Source of the DNA: DASWJZ01 sp038211615
GTDB taxonomy: Bacteria > Pseudomonadota > Alphaproteobacteria > Rhizobiales > Afifellaceae
DNA length: 64,000 nucleotides
Reading direction: 5' to 3'
Assembly: GCA_038211615.1 (NCBI GenBank)
Contig: JBBQVL010000004.1
Span: 1-64,000, forward strand
Part shown: positions 8,848-17,669 of the stretch, in pieces
How positions within the stretch are numbered: position 1 is the stretch's first letter
Layout of the letters: each line of letters starts with the position of its first letter
Translations under genes and position numbers: made by a program
Notes under the pieces: model-generated
What the model saw: only the letters and a program-made list of their open reading frames with translations
What the model was told of the DNA's origin: nothing
The model's database searches: none

Positions 8848-11364
8848 CTACCCTGTCCGCTCCCTCCGCGCGACACTGAAGAAGGTTGCCGCGACCAGGG
8901 TGACTGCACCGAGAATAGTCAGGTGGATTGCTGAATCCTGATTGATGAAGGAGGACGCGCTCGACAGCGACTGCACCAGCGCCGCGCCCATCAGGACGGA
9001 GAGGACCGAGCCGCGCCCGCCGGCAATTCTGGTGCCCCCGAGCACGGCGGCGGTGATGCTCATCAGAGTGTAGTCGATGCCGGTGGCCGGGGAACCGATC
9101 CCGACCTGCCCGGCGAGGATCAGGCCGGCCACGCCGGTCAGCAATCCGGACAGCACGAAGGCAAGCAGGATATGCCGGTTGACGCGGATGCCGACACGCG
9201 TCGCGGCCAGCGGATTCGACCCTACGGCGCGCAGCCGCCGCCCCAGCCTGGTGCGGAACAGGACGAATTCGAAGATCACGACGATGGCCATGATCGCGAT
9301 GAAACAGACCGGCATTCCGGCGTAGCTCTGTTGCGTCACATCGGAGATGTAATCCGTGATCGTGCCGCCCGCCTCCGGTCGCAGATAGAGCGACATGCCC
9401 TGCAGGCCGATGAACGTGGCGAGCGTCACCACGATCGCCGGTATGTTGAGCCAGGTGACCAGCCACCCCTGCAGCAAGCCGAAGCCGGCCGTGATCGCCA
9501 GGATCAGCGCCGCGCCCCAGAGAGTCTCGCCCGGCCCCGCGCCGTCGGGCGTCAGGAATGATGCGAGCACCACGACGAACCCCGCCAGGGCGCCGACCGA
9601 GAGGTCGATCCGGCCGACGAGGATGGTCCCCAACTGGGCGATCGAGAGGAACGCCAGGATCGCGAGGAAGGTCAGCATCGTCTCGATATTGAACGCGGAG
9701 AGAAAATACTCGCTGATCGAATTGGTGCCGAGGAGCACGATGGCGGTCAGCACACCCAGGACCGCTGCGGGGAAACGGTCGGCCGCCATGACGCGGCGCC
9801 AGGGCGCCTCTTCTCCCTTCCTGGAGCGGGCAGGGCCATCGGCGCGCGCCACCGTGGCGGTCATGTTCGCCTCGGTGATGGCTTCGTCGGTAAGAGCTTC
9901 GCCCGCGAGCTCCTTGACGATCTGGCCGCGGGCGAACACCACAACCCGGTCGCAGAGGCCCTGAAGCTCGATGCCGTCAGAGGACGACACGACCACGGCA
10001 ACGCCGCTGCCGGCCAGTTCGCGCAGGCGTTCGTAGATTTCGGTGCGCGCGCCCACGTCGACGCCTTTTGTGGGCTCGTCGATGAGCACGACACCCGGTT
10101 CGCCGGCAATTTCGCGTCCGATCAGCGTCTTCTGCTGGTTGCCGCCGGAAAGCTCGGCCGCCGTGGTGTCGTCGTACTCCTTGATGCGGTAGCCGGTGTA
10201 TATGCCGAGCCTCTCCATCACCTCGCCGGTCATGGCGTGGTCGCGCTTCCGGTCGATCACGCCAGCGGTGGAGATGCGGTCGAGCGCGCCGATGCCGATG
10301 TTCTCGCGCAGGCGCAGGGTCAGGAACAGGCCTTCCTCGTGGCGGTCGTCGGTGACGAATCCGATGCCGGCGCGCCGCGCCGCGGCAGCGGCGCCGCCTT
10401 CCACGGACTTGCCCTTGACGCGCACGGATCCGGCAGTGCGCCGTTCCAGTCCGGCGATGGCCCGCAAGAACTCGCGCTGTCCTTCGCCTTCGACGCCGGT
10501 GACGCCGACGATCTCGCCGGCACGCGCGGCGAAGCTGACATTCGCGAAGCCGGACCCCGCCAGATTCTCGACCTCGAGGATGATTTCGCCGGCTGCCTTG
10601 GCCTTGTTCGGAAACACCTGTCCGAGCGGGCGGCCCGCGATCATGGTGATGATCTCGTCGGCGGTAATGCGCGCCGCGGGGCGGCTGTCGATGATCTTGC
10701 CGTCGCGCAATACGGTGATGTGGTCGGCGATCTGCTCGATCTCGCGCAGCCGGTGCGAGACGTAGACGATCGCGACTCCCTCCGCGCGCAGCTGATTGAT
10801 GACCTCGAAAAGCTTGACGATGTCGGCCTGCTGGAACGGCTCCGTCGGCTCGTCGAGAAACAGCACCTTGGGTTTGGACGCGATCGCTCCGGCGATCTCG
10901 ATGATGTGGAATTGCGCCAACGTCAGCTCGCGGACCCGGACATCGAGCGACATCGCATGCTGTTCGGATCCGACCGATGCAAGCAGTCGCGCGGCTTCCG
11001 CCCGGCCGGAGGCGCCGGAGAGCGACGGCGCGGCGAGCTGGAGGTTCTCGAAAACCGTCATTTCCTCGGCAAGCTCGGGATGCTGGAAGGTCACCGCCAC
11101 GCCGGCCCGGTGCAGCTTCTTGGCGTTGGGCCGCTTGATTTCCTTGCCCGCCACGCGAAGGATCGCGAAGTCGGGCGGCACCGCGCCGGTGGCGATTCCT
11201 ATGAGGGTGGATTTTCCCGCGCCGTTCTCGCCGACGACGGCGTGCACCTGGCCGCGGCGCAGCGTGAGGTTCACCGCCTTCAGCGCCTGCACCGGGCCGT
11301 AGTACTTCGTAGCCCCGACGATCCCCATGATGGGGGCGCCCAGTAAATTCCTGCTGGCGCTCAT
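8848..11364 (-). CDS. Sugar-type ABC importer: ATPase fused to permease
   Basis: 838 residues in one uninterrupted frame. Residues 1 to about 510 are an RbsA-like double ATPase: first Walker A GENGAGKSTL and Walker B VLFLDEPTEPF, and a second domain with the family-typical altered P-loop GVEGEGQREF but intact ELSGGNQQK signature and LIDEPTKGVDVG. After a short linker (about 511-535), residues to the end form an RbsC-like permease with 8-10 membrane helices (GRIDLSVGALAGF motif). The start is ATG 11364, overlapping the upstream permease stop; an upstream ATG at 11418 would overlap by 58 bases. These domains are normally separate genes, so the fusion is unusual. Substrate unknown. Confidence 0.93.
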   Translation of the reverse strand: MSASRNLLGAPIMGIVGATKYYGPVQALKAVNLTLRRGQVHAVVGENGAGKSTLIGIATGAVPPDFAILRVAGKEIKRPNAKKLHRAGVAVTFQHPELAEEMTVFENLQLAAPSLSGASGRAEAARLLASVGSEQHAMSLDVRVRELTLAQFHIIEIAGAIASKPKVLFLDEPTEPFQQADIVKLFEVINQLRAEGVAIVYVSHRLREIEQIADHITVLRDGKIIDSRPAARITADEIITMIAGRPLGQVFPNKAKAAGEIILEVENLAGSGFANVSFAARAGEIVGVTGVEGEGQREFLRAIAGLERRTAGSVRVKGKSVEGGAAAAARRAGIGFVTDDRHEEGLFLTLRLRENIGIGALDRISTAGVIDRKRDHAMTGEVMERLGIYTGYRIKEYDDTTAAELSGGNQQKTLIGREIAGEPGVVLIDEPTKGVDVGARTEIYERLRELAGSGVAVVVSSSDGIELQGLCDRVVVFARGQIVKELAGEALTDEAITEANMTATVARADGPARSRKGEEAPWRRVMAADRFPAAVLGVLTAIVLLGTNSISEYFLSAFNIETMLTFLAILAFLSIAQLGTILVGRIDLSVGALAGFVVVLASFLTPDGAGPGETLWGAALILAITAGFGLLQGWLVTWLNIPAIVVTLATFIGLQGMSLYLRPEAGGTITDYISDVTQQSYAGMPVCFIAIMAIVVIFEFVLFRTRLGRRLRAVGSNPLAATRVGIRVNRHILLAFVLSGLLTGVAGLILAGQVGIGSPATGIDYTLMSITAAVLGGTRIAGGRGSVLSVLMGAALVQSLSSASSFINQDSAIHLTILGAVTLVAATFFSVARRERTG

Positions 11365-12563
11365 TCGGTGATTTCGAGCCGCTTCTTCAGTCGAAGATAG
11401 GCGGTGTGCCAGCGCCACCGCACCTCCGGCGCGACGTCGATCAGCTTCGACAGTCCCAGCCGCGCCATGGTTCGCGTAAAGGTCGTGCGAATCCGAAACT
11501 CGACATCAGGCGAGGTGACCCAGAACTTGAACCTTATCCATTCAAAGCGAATGCGCCGGCCCGCTTCGACCACGCCGACGCTGGCGATGATGATGCTGGC
11601 CTGAACGATGTTCTGGGCGGAAGTGTCGAAGCCGACCGCAAGCACGAGCTGGCCGAGGAAGGTGAGGAACAGGGCGCCCACGATGGTGGCGGTTACGCTG
11701 CCGCGCAGTCCGCCGCCGACGGGATTGCCGCCGACCACGACGGCCGCGACAGTCGCGAGCAGATAGGGCATGCCGCTGAATACCGTCGGCGACAGCACAT
11801 AGCCCGCCAGCAGCACGCCCGCCGCGGCATAACAGAAGCCGGCAAGCGCGTAGGTCGCGACGCGATATCCGTCGAGCGGGATACCCACGGTAATCGCTGC
11901 ATCCGGATTGACGCTGGTCGCGATGAAGCGCCGCCCGACAGTCGTTTTCTCGAGAATGAAGATCGCGATCGCGGCGATGACGATCAGGACGTAGAGCGTC
12001 AGCGGGACCCCGAGCAGCTTGCCGACGCCGAACATATTGAGCGGCGGCGGCGCCTGCTGCGAGAACCCCCTGGTGACGTGCATCGTGATCCCCAGCATCA
12101 GCGAATTCATGCCGATGGTGGTGACCAGCGAGTTGACGCGGAGCAGCGCGACCAGCGCCCCGTTCACGGCGCCGACCCCAAGCCCCATCGCAAGCGCAAG
12201 GGCGACGAAGGCGAGGGTCTCGGGGATACCGGCCTCCGAGCTCGGCAATGCCGAAACGATGACCGCCGCGAACGACATGATGCCCGCGACGGACAGATCG
12301 AGCCCGCGCTGCTGGATCACCAGATGCTGTCCGATCGAGGCGACCGCGAGGATCGCGAAGAACGGCAGCATCGATTGCAGCGCGCTGGCCGAGACGGTGC
12401 TGGGCGCAACAACACCGCCGACCACGATCAGGACCACCATCGCGATCGTCACGATCAGCAGCCGGTGCAGCGGCTTTTTCCGGCCCTTGTATTCGCGCCT
12501 AGTCCAGGCGCGCTCCGGGCGACGCCGTTCCGACTGCGGTTCAGCCGTAGGTCTTGGGATCAT
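11361..12563 (-). CDS. Sugar-type ABC importer permease, RbsC-like
   Basis: 400 residues. A positively charged cytosolic N-terminus (about 1-32) is followed by around ten hydrophobic segments. The family motif GLDLSVAGIMSFAAV (about 90-105) and VVGGNPVGGGLRGS near 270 mark it as a BPD_transp_2 (RbsC/AraH) permease. An extra ~75-residue polar C-terminal tail extends beyond the last helix. It lies between the binding protein and the ATPase-permease fusion, overlapping the latter by ATGA. The importer therefore probably uses two different membrane subunits, this one and the fused one. Confidence 0.93.
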   Translation of the reverse strand: MIPRPTAEPQSERRRPERAWTRREYKGRKKPLHRLLIVTIAMVVLIVVGGVVAPSTVSASALQSMLPFFAILAVASIGQHLVIQQRGLDLSVAGIMSFAAVIVSALPSSEAGIPETLAFVALALAMGLGVGAVNGALVALLRVNSLVTTIGMNSLMLGITMHVTRGFSQQAPPPLNMFGVGKLLGVPLTLYVLIVIAAIAIFILEKTTVGRRFIATSVNPDAAITVGIPLDGYRVATYALAGFCYAAAGVLLAGYVLSPTVFSGMPYLLATVAAVVVGGNPVGGGLRGSVTATIVGALFLTFLGQLVLAVGFDTSAQNIVQASIIIASVGVVEAGRRIRFEWIRFKFWVTSPDVEFRIRTTFTRTMARLGLSKLIDVAPEVRWRWHTAYLRLKKRLEITE

Positions 12564-12587
12564 CGCCGCAGTCGCCGAACGCGAGAA

Positions 12588-13712
12588 CTACTTGGCCAGG
12601 ATTTCCTTCATCTTCTCGCCGGAGACCATCGAGGAGGGAATCGCGGTCGGCGGCAGGCCCTTGTCGCACTTGACCTTGAGCGCCGGGTCGGAAGACGTGC
12701 TGTCCTCGGAGAACGGCAGGTCGATCAGGCTCGGCTCGGTGTTGTTGATCCCGTTGACGGCGGCAAGACCCTTGCGCAGCGCCAGGCGGACCAGCCAGGT
12801 ATGCGCGCTGACCGTCGCCAGCTTGAAGGTCGGATTATCGGCGTGGTTGTCCTGCCAGAGGCAGCTCAGCTCGTTGAGGTCCTGCCCCGCCCATGCCGGG
12901 ATCGGACGGCCAGCCGCCAGGAACGCGCGGATCGGTCCAGTGGTCTCGGCCAGGATGCCGTCGATCTGGTCGTATTTGGCGATCTCGGCGGCGGTGACCT
13001 TCTGCGCCAGCGCCGGATCCCAGTTCGTGTCCACCGGGCCCTCCAGCAGCTTGATCCCCGGGTTCGCGGCGAAGACCTCGCGCCAGCCAACCGCCTGCGA
13101 CGCGGTCATCGGGTTGCCTGCCGTGCCGCCCTGGATGATCACGTTGCCCTTGCCGCCCAGCGTCTTGACCATCCACTCGCCAAGCGTCTTTCCGACGCCG
13201 ATCTGCGTTTCCGTCACGCGCGTCAGATAGTCCTTGCCGATCTCGCCGAACGGAGCATCGCCCGTTGAGAACGGAATGACGGCGATGCCGGCGTCCAGCG
13301 CCTGGCGCATGACCTTGAGCTGGGCCACGCCCGTGTCGGCAAAGACCACGATGACATCGAAATGCTGCGCGATCAGTCCGCGAATGTCGGCGATCTGCTT
13401 CTCAGCCTTGAACTCGCCGTCCGTGTAGCGGATCTCCTTGATATTGGGACACTTGGCCGCCTCTTCCTCGAACTCCGCGCGGGTAATCTGGCGCCAGTAA
13501 TTGCCGCCCCAGCCGTCGGAGTACGCGACCTTGATGTCCTTGGTGCCGCAGTATTTCGCGATGTCTTCCATATCCCCGATGCCGCCCTTCTTGTCCGGGG
13601 CGAGGTCGACATTCGAGAACTGGTTCTGGGCGTAGGCAGCGGTTGCAACCGCCATCTGCCAGGTAAGTGCCACTGCGGCTGCGCTGCAAACAAGTTGCAT
13701 TCTGGATGCCAT
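12588..13712 (-). CDS. Periplasmic sugar-type substrate-binding protein
   Basis: 374 residues with an N-terminal signal peptide (hydrophobic core about 8-24, cleavage probably after AAYA) and a type-I periplasmic binding fold (Peripla_BP_4): IKVAYSDGWGGNYWRQ, then VIVVFADTGVAQLKVMRQAL, VIIQGGTAGNPMT and IDGILAETTGPIRAFLAAG. A good ribosome site (GGGAGGGG) precedes ATG 13712. It is the first gene of the minus-strand importer operon and is divergent from the MetE-like gene with 132 bases between the starts. The ligand is unknown; proteins of this family bind sugars but also purines, polyols and autoinducers. Confidence 0.93.
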   Translation of the reverse strand: MASRMQLVCSAAAVALTWQMAVATAAYAQNQFSNVDLAPDKKGGIGDMEDIAKYCGTKDIKVAYSDGWGGNYWRQITRAEFEEEAAKCPNIKEIRYTDGEFKAEKQIADIRGLIAQHFDVIVVFADTGVAQLKVMRQALDAGIAVIPFSTGDAPFGEIGKDYLTRVTETQIGVGKTLGEWMVKTLGGKGNVIIQGGTAGNPMTASQAVGWREVFAANPGIKLLEGPVDTNWDPALAQKVTAAEIAKYDQIDGILAETTGPIRAFLAAGRPIPAWAGQDLNELSCLWQDNHADNPTFKLATVSAHTWLVRLALRKGLAAVNGINNTEPSLIDLPFSEDSTSSDPALKVKCDKGLPPTAIPSSMVSGEKMKEILAK

Positions 13713-13797
13713 CTGCCCCTCCCGTTGATCGCGTCGGAACCGCTTCTATTTGCGATTTTGATTGACCCGACATGCCGGCTATAACGATTTAGTCTAA

Positions 13798-13813
13798 CCG
13801 GTTTTCAAACCGG
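13798..13813. promoter_or_regulatory. Perfect inverted repeat in divergent promoter
   Basis: CCGGTTT-TC-AAACCGG, a 7-2-7 perfect inverted repeat, lies between the divergent binding-protein and MetE-like genes, 32 bases upstream of the latter. The left arm is itself part of AACCGGTT, a self-complementary octamer of the kind seen in LacI-family operators. No regulator gene lies in this cluster, so the binding protein would be encoded elsewhere. It could also be a small hairpin in the leader of the plus-strand transcript. Confidence 0.45.
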
Positions 13814-13844
13814 CGCGATACAAAATTGGGGGAGCGGCGTTCAA

Positions 13845-15005
13845 ATGAAACTCAGCACCGAAAGGTTTCTCACCACCCACGCCGGCAGCATGCCGCGCGG
13901 TGAGCCGCTCAGCTCGATGCTGATTGATCAGGAGGACGGCAAGAGAATCGATCCCAGGAAGATCGACGAGGTCACCGACGATCGCGTCGGTTACATCATA
14001 AAGAAGGAGATCGAGGCCGGCCTCGACATTCCCAATGACGGCGAGCAGGGGCGGGTCGGTTTCCAGACCTACATCCCGCAACGCTGGAGCGGCTTTGGCG
14101 GCAAGTCCAGCCGCCCTTATGGCAGGGAGTTTGTCGAGTTCCCGAAGTTCACCGAGCGAATGATGGCGCGCATCCCGAAGACCGGCAGGGTGTTCGACGC
14201 GCCCGAAGCGATCAGCGAGGTTCGCTATCACGGCGAGGCGGAACTGCAGAAGGAGATCGACCGGTCGAAGCGCCAGGCTAAGAAAGCTGACGCGCAGGTC
14301 TCCGAGTGGTTCATGAACTCGCCGTCGCCCGGCATCATCGCGTGCACGATGCTGAACGCCTACTACGATTCCGATGAAGCCTATCTCGATGCGATCGCGC
14401 GCGAGATTTCGAAGGAATACAAGGCCGTCGTCGACGCCGGCTATGTGCTGCAGGTCGATGCGCCGGACCTCGCCATGGAGCGGGTGCTGCTCTACCAGGA
14501 TCTGACCGATGCCGAGTTCGCGGAACAGACGCAAAAGCATGTCAACGCGCTGAACAAGGCGCTTGAAGGCATTCCGCGCGACCGGGTCCGGCTGCACGTC
14601 TGCTGGGGCAACTGGGAGGGACCGCATATCCACGACGTGCCGATGGAGGTGGTGCTGCCGCCGCTCTATCAGGCGAACGTCGGTGCGATCGGCCTCGAGT
14701 TCGCCAATCCCCGCCGTCAGCACGAGACCGCCGCACTCAAGGCGAACAAGCCGCCCAAGGACATGGCCATCATCCCCGGCGTGATCGATTCCAAGAGCAA
14801 TTTCGTCGAGCACCCCCAGGTGGTCGCCAACCGCATTGAGGCGGTGGTTGACGCGATCGGCGACAGGGAGCGGGTCATTGCGGGGGTCGATTGCGGCTTC
14901 GGCACCTTTGTCGGCTGGGAATGGGTGGCGGAGGACGTGGCCTGGGCCAAGCTCAAGTCGCTCAGCGAAGGCGCCGCCATCGCGTCAAAGCGATTGTGGG
15001 GGTAA
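13845..15005 (+). CDS. MetE C-terminal-like zinc-dependent methyl/alkyltransferase
   Basis: 386 residues, only the catalytic half of cobalamin-independent methionine synthase. The zinc ligands of the MetE/UROD superfamily are present: His251 and Cys253 (RLHVCWGNWEGPH), Glu285 (IGLEFANPR) and Cys350 (IAGVDCGFGTF). The N-terminus TTHAGSMPR is typical of the stand-alone 5-methyltetrahydropteroyltriglutamate-homocysteine methyltransferase-like family, which also includes epoxyalkane:coenzyme M transferase. Context (divergent sugar-type importer; LLM monooxygenase and CMD-like protein downstream) points to catabolic transfer of a methyl or alkyl group to a thiol rather than methionine synthesis. 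The substrate is not known. Confidence 0.88.
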   Translation: MKLSTERFLTTHAGSMPRGEPLSSMLIDQEDGKRIDPRKIDEVTDDRVGYIIKKEIEAGLDIPNDGEQGRVGFQTYIPQRWSGFGGKSSRPYGREFVEFPKFTERMMARIPKTGRVFDAPEAISEVRYHGEAELQKEIDRSKRQAKKADAQVSEWFMNSPSPGIIACTMLNAYYDSDEAYLDAIAREISKEYKAVVDAGYVLQVDAPDLAMERVLLYQDLTDAEFAEQTQKHVNALNKALEGIPRDRVRLHVCWGNWEGPHIHDVPMEVVLPPLYQANVGAIGLEFANPRRQHETAALKANKPPKDMAIIPGVIDSKSNFVEHPQVVANRIEAVVDAIGDRERVIAGVDCGFGTFVGWEWVAEDVAWAKLKSLSEGAAIASKRLWG

Positions 15006-15101
15006 CGGCGCGTCGCCAGACCCTGATCTGTGTGATGTCCGCACTCCTGCCCTCGGAGGACAGCCGATTGAACCTGCCGGGCTTTCGGGGATGATGACGC
15101 A

Positions 15102-16202
15102 ATGAAGCTCGGCTTCTTCGCAATGCCGGTCCATCCGGTCGGGCGCGGGCTCCAGGAGACGCTTCAGGAGGACCGCGAGATGACGATTCTCGCGGACCAG
15201 CTCGGCTTCGTTGAAGGTCTGATCGGCGAGCATGTGACGGACGCAGCCGAGACGATCACCTCTTCCCTGATCTTCGTGGCGTGGCTGTTGAATGAGACGA
15301 AACAGATCAGGCTCGGCAGCGGCACCGTGAATCTTCCTAACCACCACCCGGCCCGCGTGGCCGGCGAGGTGGCGATGATCGACCACATGTCGAACGGCCG
15401 CTTCATCTTCGGCATCAGTCCGGGCGGCCTGCTCTCCGACGCCGAGGTTTTCGGCAGTCTCGACAAGGACCGCACGGCGATGTTCGTCGAGGCGATCAAC
15501 CATGTCCTCGCCATCTGGTCCGGCGCGCCGCCATACGATCTGAAGGGCGAGCACTGGAACATTTCCACCCAGCGGACGCTGATCCCCGACCTCGGCCAGG
15601 GATTCATGGCCAGACCGCTTCAGCAGCCTCATCCGCCGATCGTCGTCACCGCTGTCGCGCCCTTCTCCAAGGGGGTGACCGAGGCCGCGGCGCGGGGCTG
15701 GGAGCCGATCTCGGCGAACTTCCTCCTGCCAAAATGGGTGAAGAGCCACTGGCCGAAATATGTCGAGGGCTGCGAGAAGGCGGGGCGCCCGGCCGAGGCG
15801 AAGAACTGGCGAGTCGCCAAGAGCATTTTCGTGGCCGACGACCTCGCCACCGCGAAGCGCTACGCCACCACGGCGGAGGGTCCGTACTACGGCTACTACC
15901 GGTCACTCGCGACGAAGCTCGTGCGGAGCGGCCGGGGGAATCTCTTCAAGGCTGATCAGGATGCGCCCGACTCCACGGTCACGCCCCAATCGGTCGTTGA
16001 CCAGGTGGTGATCTGGGGTACTCCCGAGAAGGTCACCGAGGACCTGCTCGCCTTCCGCGAGGAGATCGGCGATTTCGGCACGCTTCTCTACGCGAGCCAC
16101 GATTGGGCGGACAAACAGCTCGGCCGTCGCTCGATGCAGCTGATGGCGGAGAAGGTGATGCCCGCGATCAACAGCCACGTGACCACCAGCGAAGCCGCAT
16201 GA
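15102..16202 (+). CDS. LLM class flavin-dependent monooxygenase
   Basis: 366 residues, bacterial luciferase-like TIM barrel. Recognisable pieces are LGFVEGLIGEHVTDAAE near the N-terminus, IRLGSGTVNLPNHHPARVAG (about 66-85), MIDHMSNGRFIFGISPGG, and the C-terminal VIWGTPEKVTEDLLAFREE. Members use reduced flavin (usually FMNH2 from a separate reductase) and O2 to oxygenate varied substrates. No reductase gene is nearby. It follows the MetE-like gene by 96 bases and is one base from the CMD-like gene, suggesting one catabolic operon. Confidence 0.92.
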   Translation: MKLGFFAMPVHPVGRGLQETLQEDREMTILADQLGFVEGLIGEHVTDAAETITSSLIFVAWLLNETKQIRLGSGTVNLPNHHPARVAGEVAMIDHMSNGRFIFGISPGGLLSDAEVFGSLDKDRTAMFVEAINHVLAIWSGAPPYDLKGEHWNISTQRTLIPDLGQGFMARPLQQPHPPIVVTAVAPFSKGVTEAAARGWEPISANFLLPKWVKSHWPKYVEGCEKAGRPAEAKNWRVAKSIFVADDLATAKRYATTAEGPYYGYYRSLATKLVRSGRGNLFKADQDAPDSTVTPQSVVDQVVIWGTPEKVTEDLLAFREEIGDFGTLLYASHDWADKQLGRRSMQLMAEKVMPAINSHVTTSEAA

Positions 16203-16203
16203 G

Positions 16204-16758
16204 ATGCCCGGCATGTCGACGCAGGAGCGCTTCACACCGTTTGCGCGCACCGATCTCGACGCGCGTCAGCAGGAGATATTCGACGACATCGCGTCAGGCC
16301 CGCGCGGCACGGTGCCCTGGATCTTCCATCTCTACCTGGACAGTCCCGAACTCGCTGCGCGGATACAACAGCTCGGTGCCTTCTGCCGCTATGGAACAAG
16401 CCTTCCGCCGCGTCTGTCCGAGCTGGCCATCCTGATCGCGGCGCACCACTGGGAAGCCGAGTACGAATGGTCGATCCACACGGGTGAAGCGCGCAAGGCA
16501 GGCCTGCCGAGCGAGGTTATCGTCGCCATCGGCGAGGATCGCCGTCCGGTCTTCGACGATGGGGACAGCGAGCTGATCTACGACTTCGCGACTGAGTTCT
16601 TCCGACGGAATGACGTGCCTGATGCGCTTTTCGCATCGGCCGTCGAGCGCTTCGGCCGCGCGACCACGGTCGAGCTCGCGGGCGTGCTGGGATATTACTC
16701 GATGCTGGCGATCGCCATCCGCATCTTCAGGCTGCAGCCGGAATCGCGGGCCGAATGA
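16204..16758 (+). CDS. Carboxymuconolactone decarboxylase family protein
   Basis: 184 residues. The CMD motif is visible as ILIAAHHWEAEYEWSIHTGE (Glu-x-x-Trp-x-x-His), with AVERFGRATTVELAGVLGYY in the C-terminal helices. The AhpD Cys-x-x-Cys pair is absent, so a peroxidase role is unlikely; the protein may be a decarboxylase-like or lactone-acting enzyme or an accessory. It starts one base after the monooxygenase stop; an in-frame ATG at 16213 is an alternative. The gene ends 14 bases from the convergent membrane protein gene. Confidence 0.9.
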   Translation: MPGMSTQERFTPFARTDLDARQQEIFDDIASGPRGTVPWIFHLYLDSPELAARIQQLGAFCRYGTSLPPRLSELAILIAAHHWEAEYEWSIHTGEARKAGLPSEVIVAIGEDRRPVFDDGDSELIYDFATEFFRRNDVPDALFASAVERFGRATTVELAGVLGYYSMLAIAIRIFRLQPESRAE

Positions 16759-16772
16759 AATCGAAGCCCGGA

Positions 16773-17576
16773 TCAGCTTGCTGCGAGGCTCGCGCGGCTG
16801 CCGCGGCGGAACCAGAGCGTCGCCCCGGCCCACCCGAGGCACAGGGCCAGGGCGAGGATCAGCGCTACTGCCACGCCGATCCGCTCCGCGAGCAGCGCGA
16901 GCGTGAGCACCGAGAGGGCAAAGCCCGGCAATGCGATGAGCGCGCCGGTCATCACCGAGATCGCCTCCTCGGGGCCATACCGCGTCAGCATGACCCATCC
17001 GACCGTGATGAGCGTGACGGGGAAGAGCATGGCGATCCCGGTGATCGAGCTTCCAACCGCCTCGCTGACGGTGACGACCGCCGCGACCAGCGTACCGGCT
17101 CCGAGCGCCCGCAGGAGCAGCTCGCGCCGCGCGACGCGTCGGCCGAACTTGCCGATGGGGCGCGGCGCGCGGATCAGCGGGATGCTGACGACGAAGAGCG
17201 CTGAGTTCAGCGCGAGGCCGACCCAGAGGGGCGAGGGGGCTTCTCTGACCACGACAGCGCAAACGAGCCATCCCGCGAGGCAGGCGAGGGTCGTGGCGAG
17301 CCGCCGCGCGTGCTTCGCCACAAGCACGAAGATCACCACGTAGGCGATATTGGCGGATACGATCGCGAAGCTGGAGAGAGCGCTCTGCGCGACGAATCCT
17401 GGCGTCGATTGCAGCGCCAGGAAGACATAGCCCGGCCCCGCGGTTATCGGCAGCCCCATCAGGACTCCGCCGACGACCGGTCCGGAATTCTCGATCGCCA
17501 CCGAGATGCCGACGGCGACAAGCGCCGTGACGACGGCTTTCAGAAGCAGGAGCAAGAGAACCTCTGCGCCGAACAC
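16773..17576 (-). CDS. Polytopic membrane protein of unknown function
   Basis: 267 residues with about eight to nine hydrophobic helices (LLLLLLKAVVTALVAVGIS at the N-terminus, then VVGGVLMGLPITAGPGYVFL, and LVAAVVTVSEAVGSSITGIA). I do not recognise the family; the SGPVVGGVLMGLPI-type stretch recurs in uncharacterised transporter-like proteins. GTG at 17576 is chosen because GGGAGG lies 7 bases upstream; the frame could be opened upstream at a TTG (17633), but that adds a polar unconserved extension. The gene follows the amidase by about 90 bases and may be co-transcribed with the peptide importer operon. Confidence 0.75.
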   Translation of the reverse strand: MFGAEVLLLLLLKAVVTALVAVGISVAIENSGPVVGGVLMGLPITAGPGYVFLALQSTPGFVAQSALSSFAIVSANIAYVVIFVLVAKHARRLATTLACLAGWLVCAVVVREAPSPLWVGLALNSALFVVSIPLIRAPRPIGKFGRRVARRELLLRALGAGTLVAAVVTVSEAVGSSITGIAMLFPVTLITVGWVMLTRYGPEEAISVMTGALIALPGFALSVLTLALLAERIGVAVALILALALCLGWAGATLWFRRGSRASLAAS

Positions 17577-17669
17577 CTGTGTCCTCCCGGATATTCTTCT
17601 TGTTGTCTGCAGGCTTTCTTCCGCGGCCGGCAAGGCGTGGCGATCAGGCTGCCAGCTAGACTCCCGAGC

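Noticed and set aside
8681..8941. 86-residue plus-strand frame between antitoxin and ABC fusion gene
   Set aside because: Overlaps the 3' end of the fusion gene and the operator repeats, without a ribosome site or coding character.
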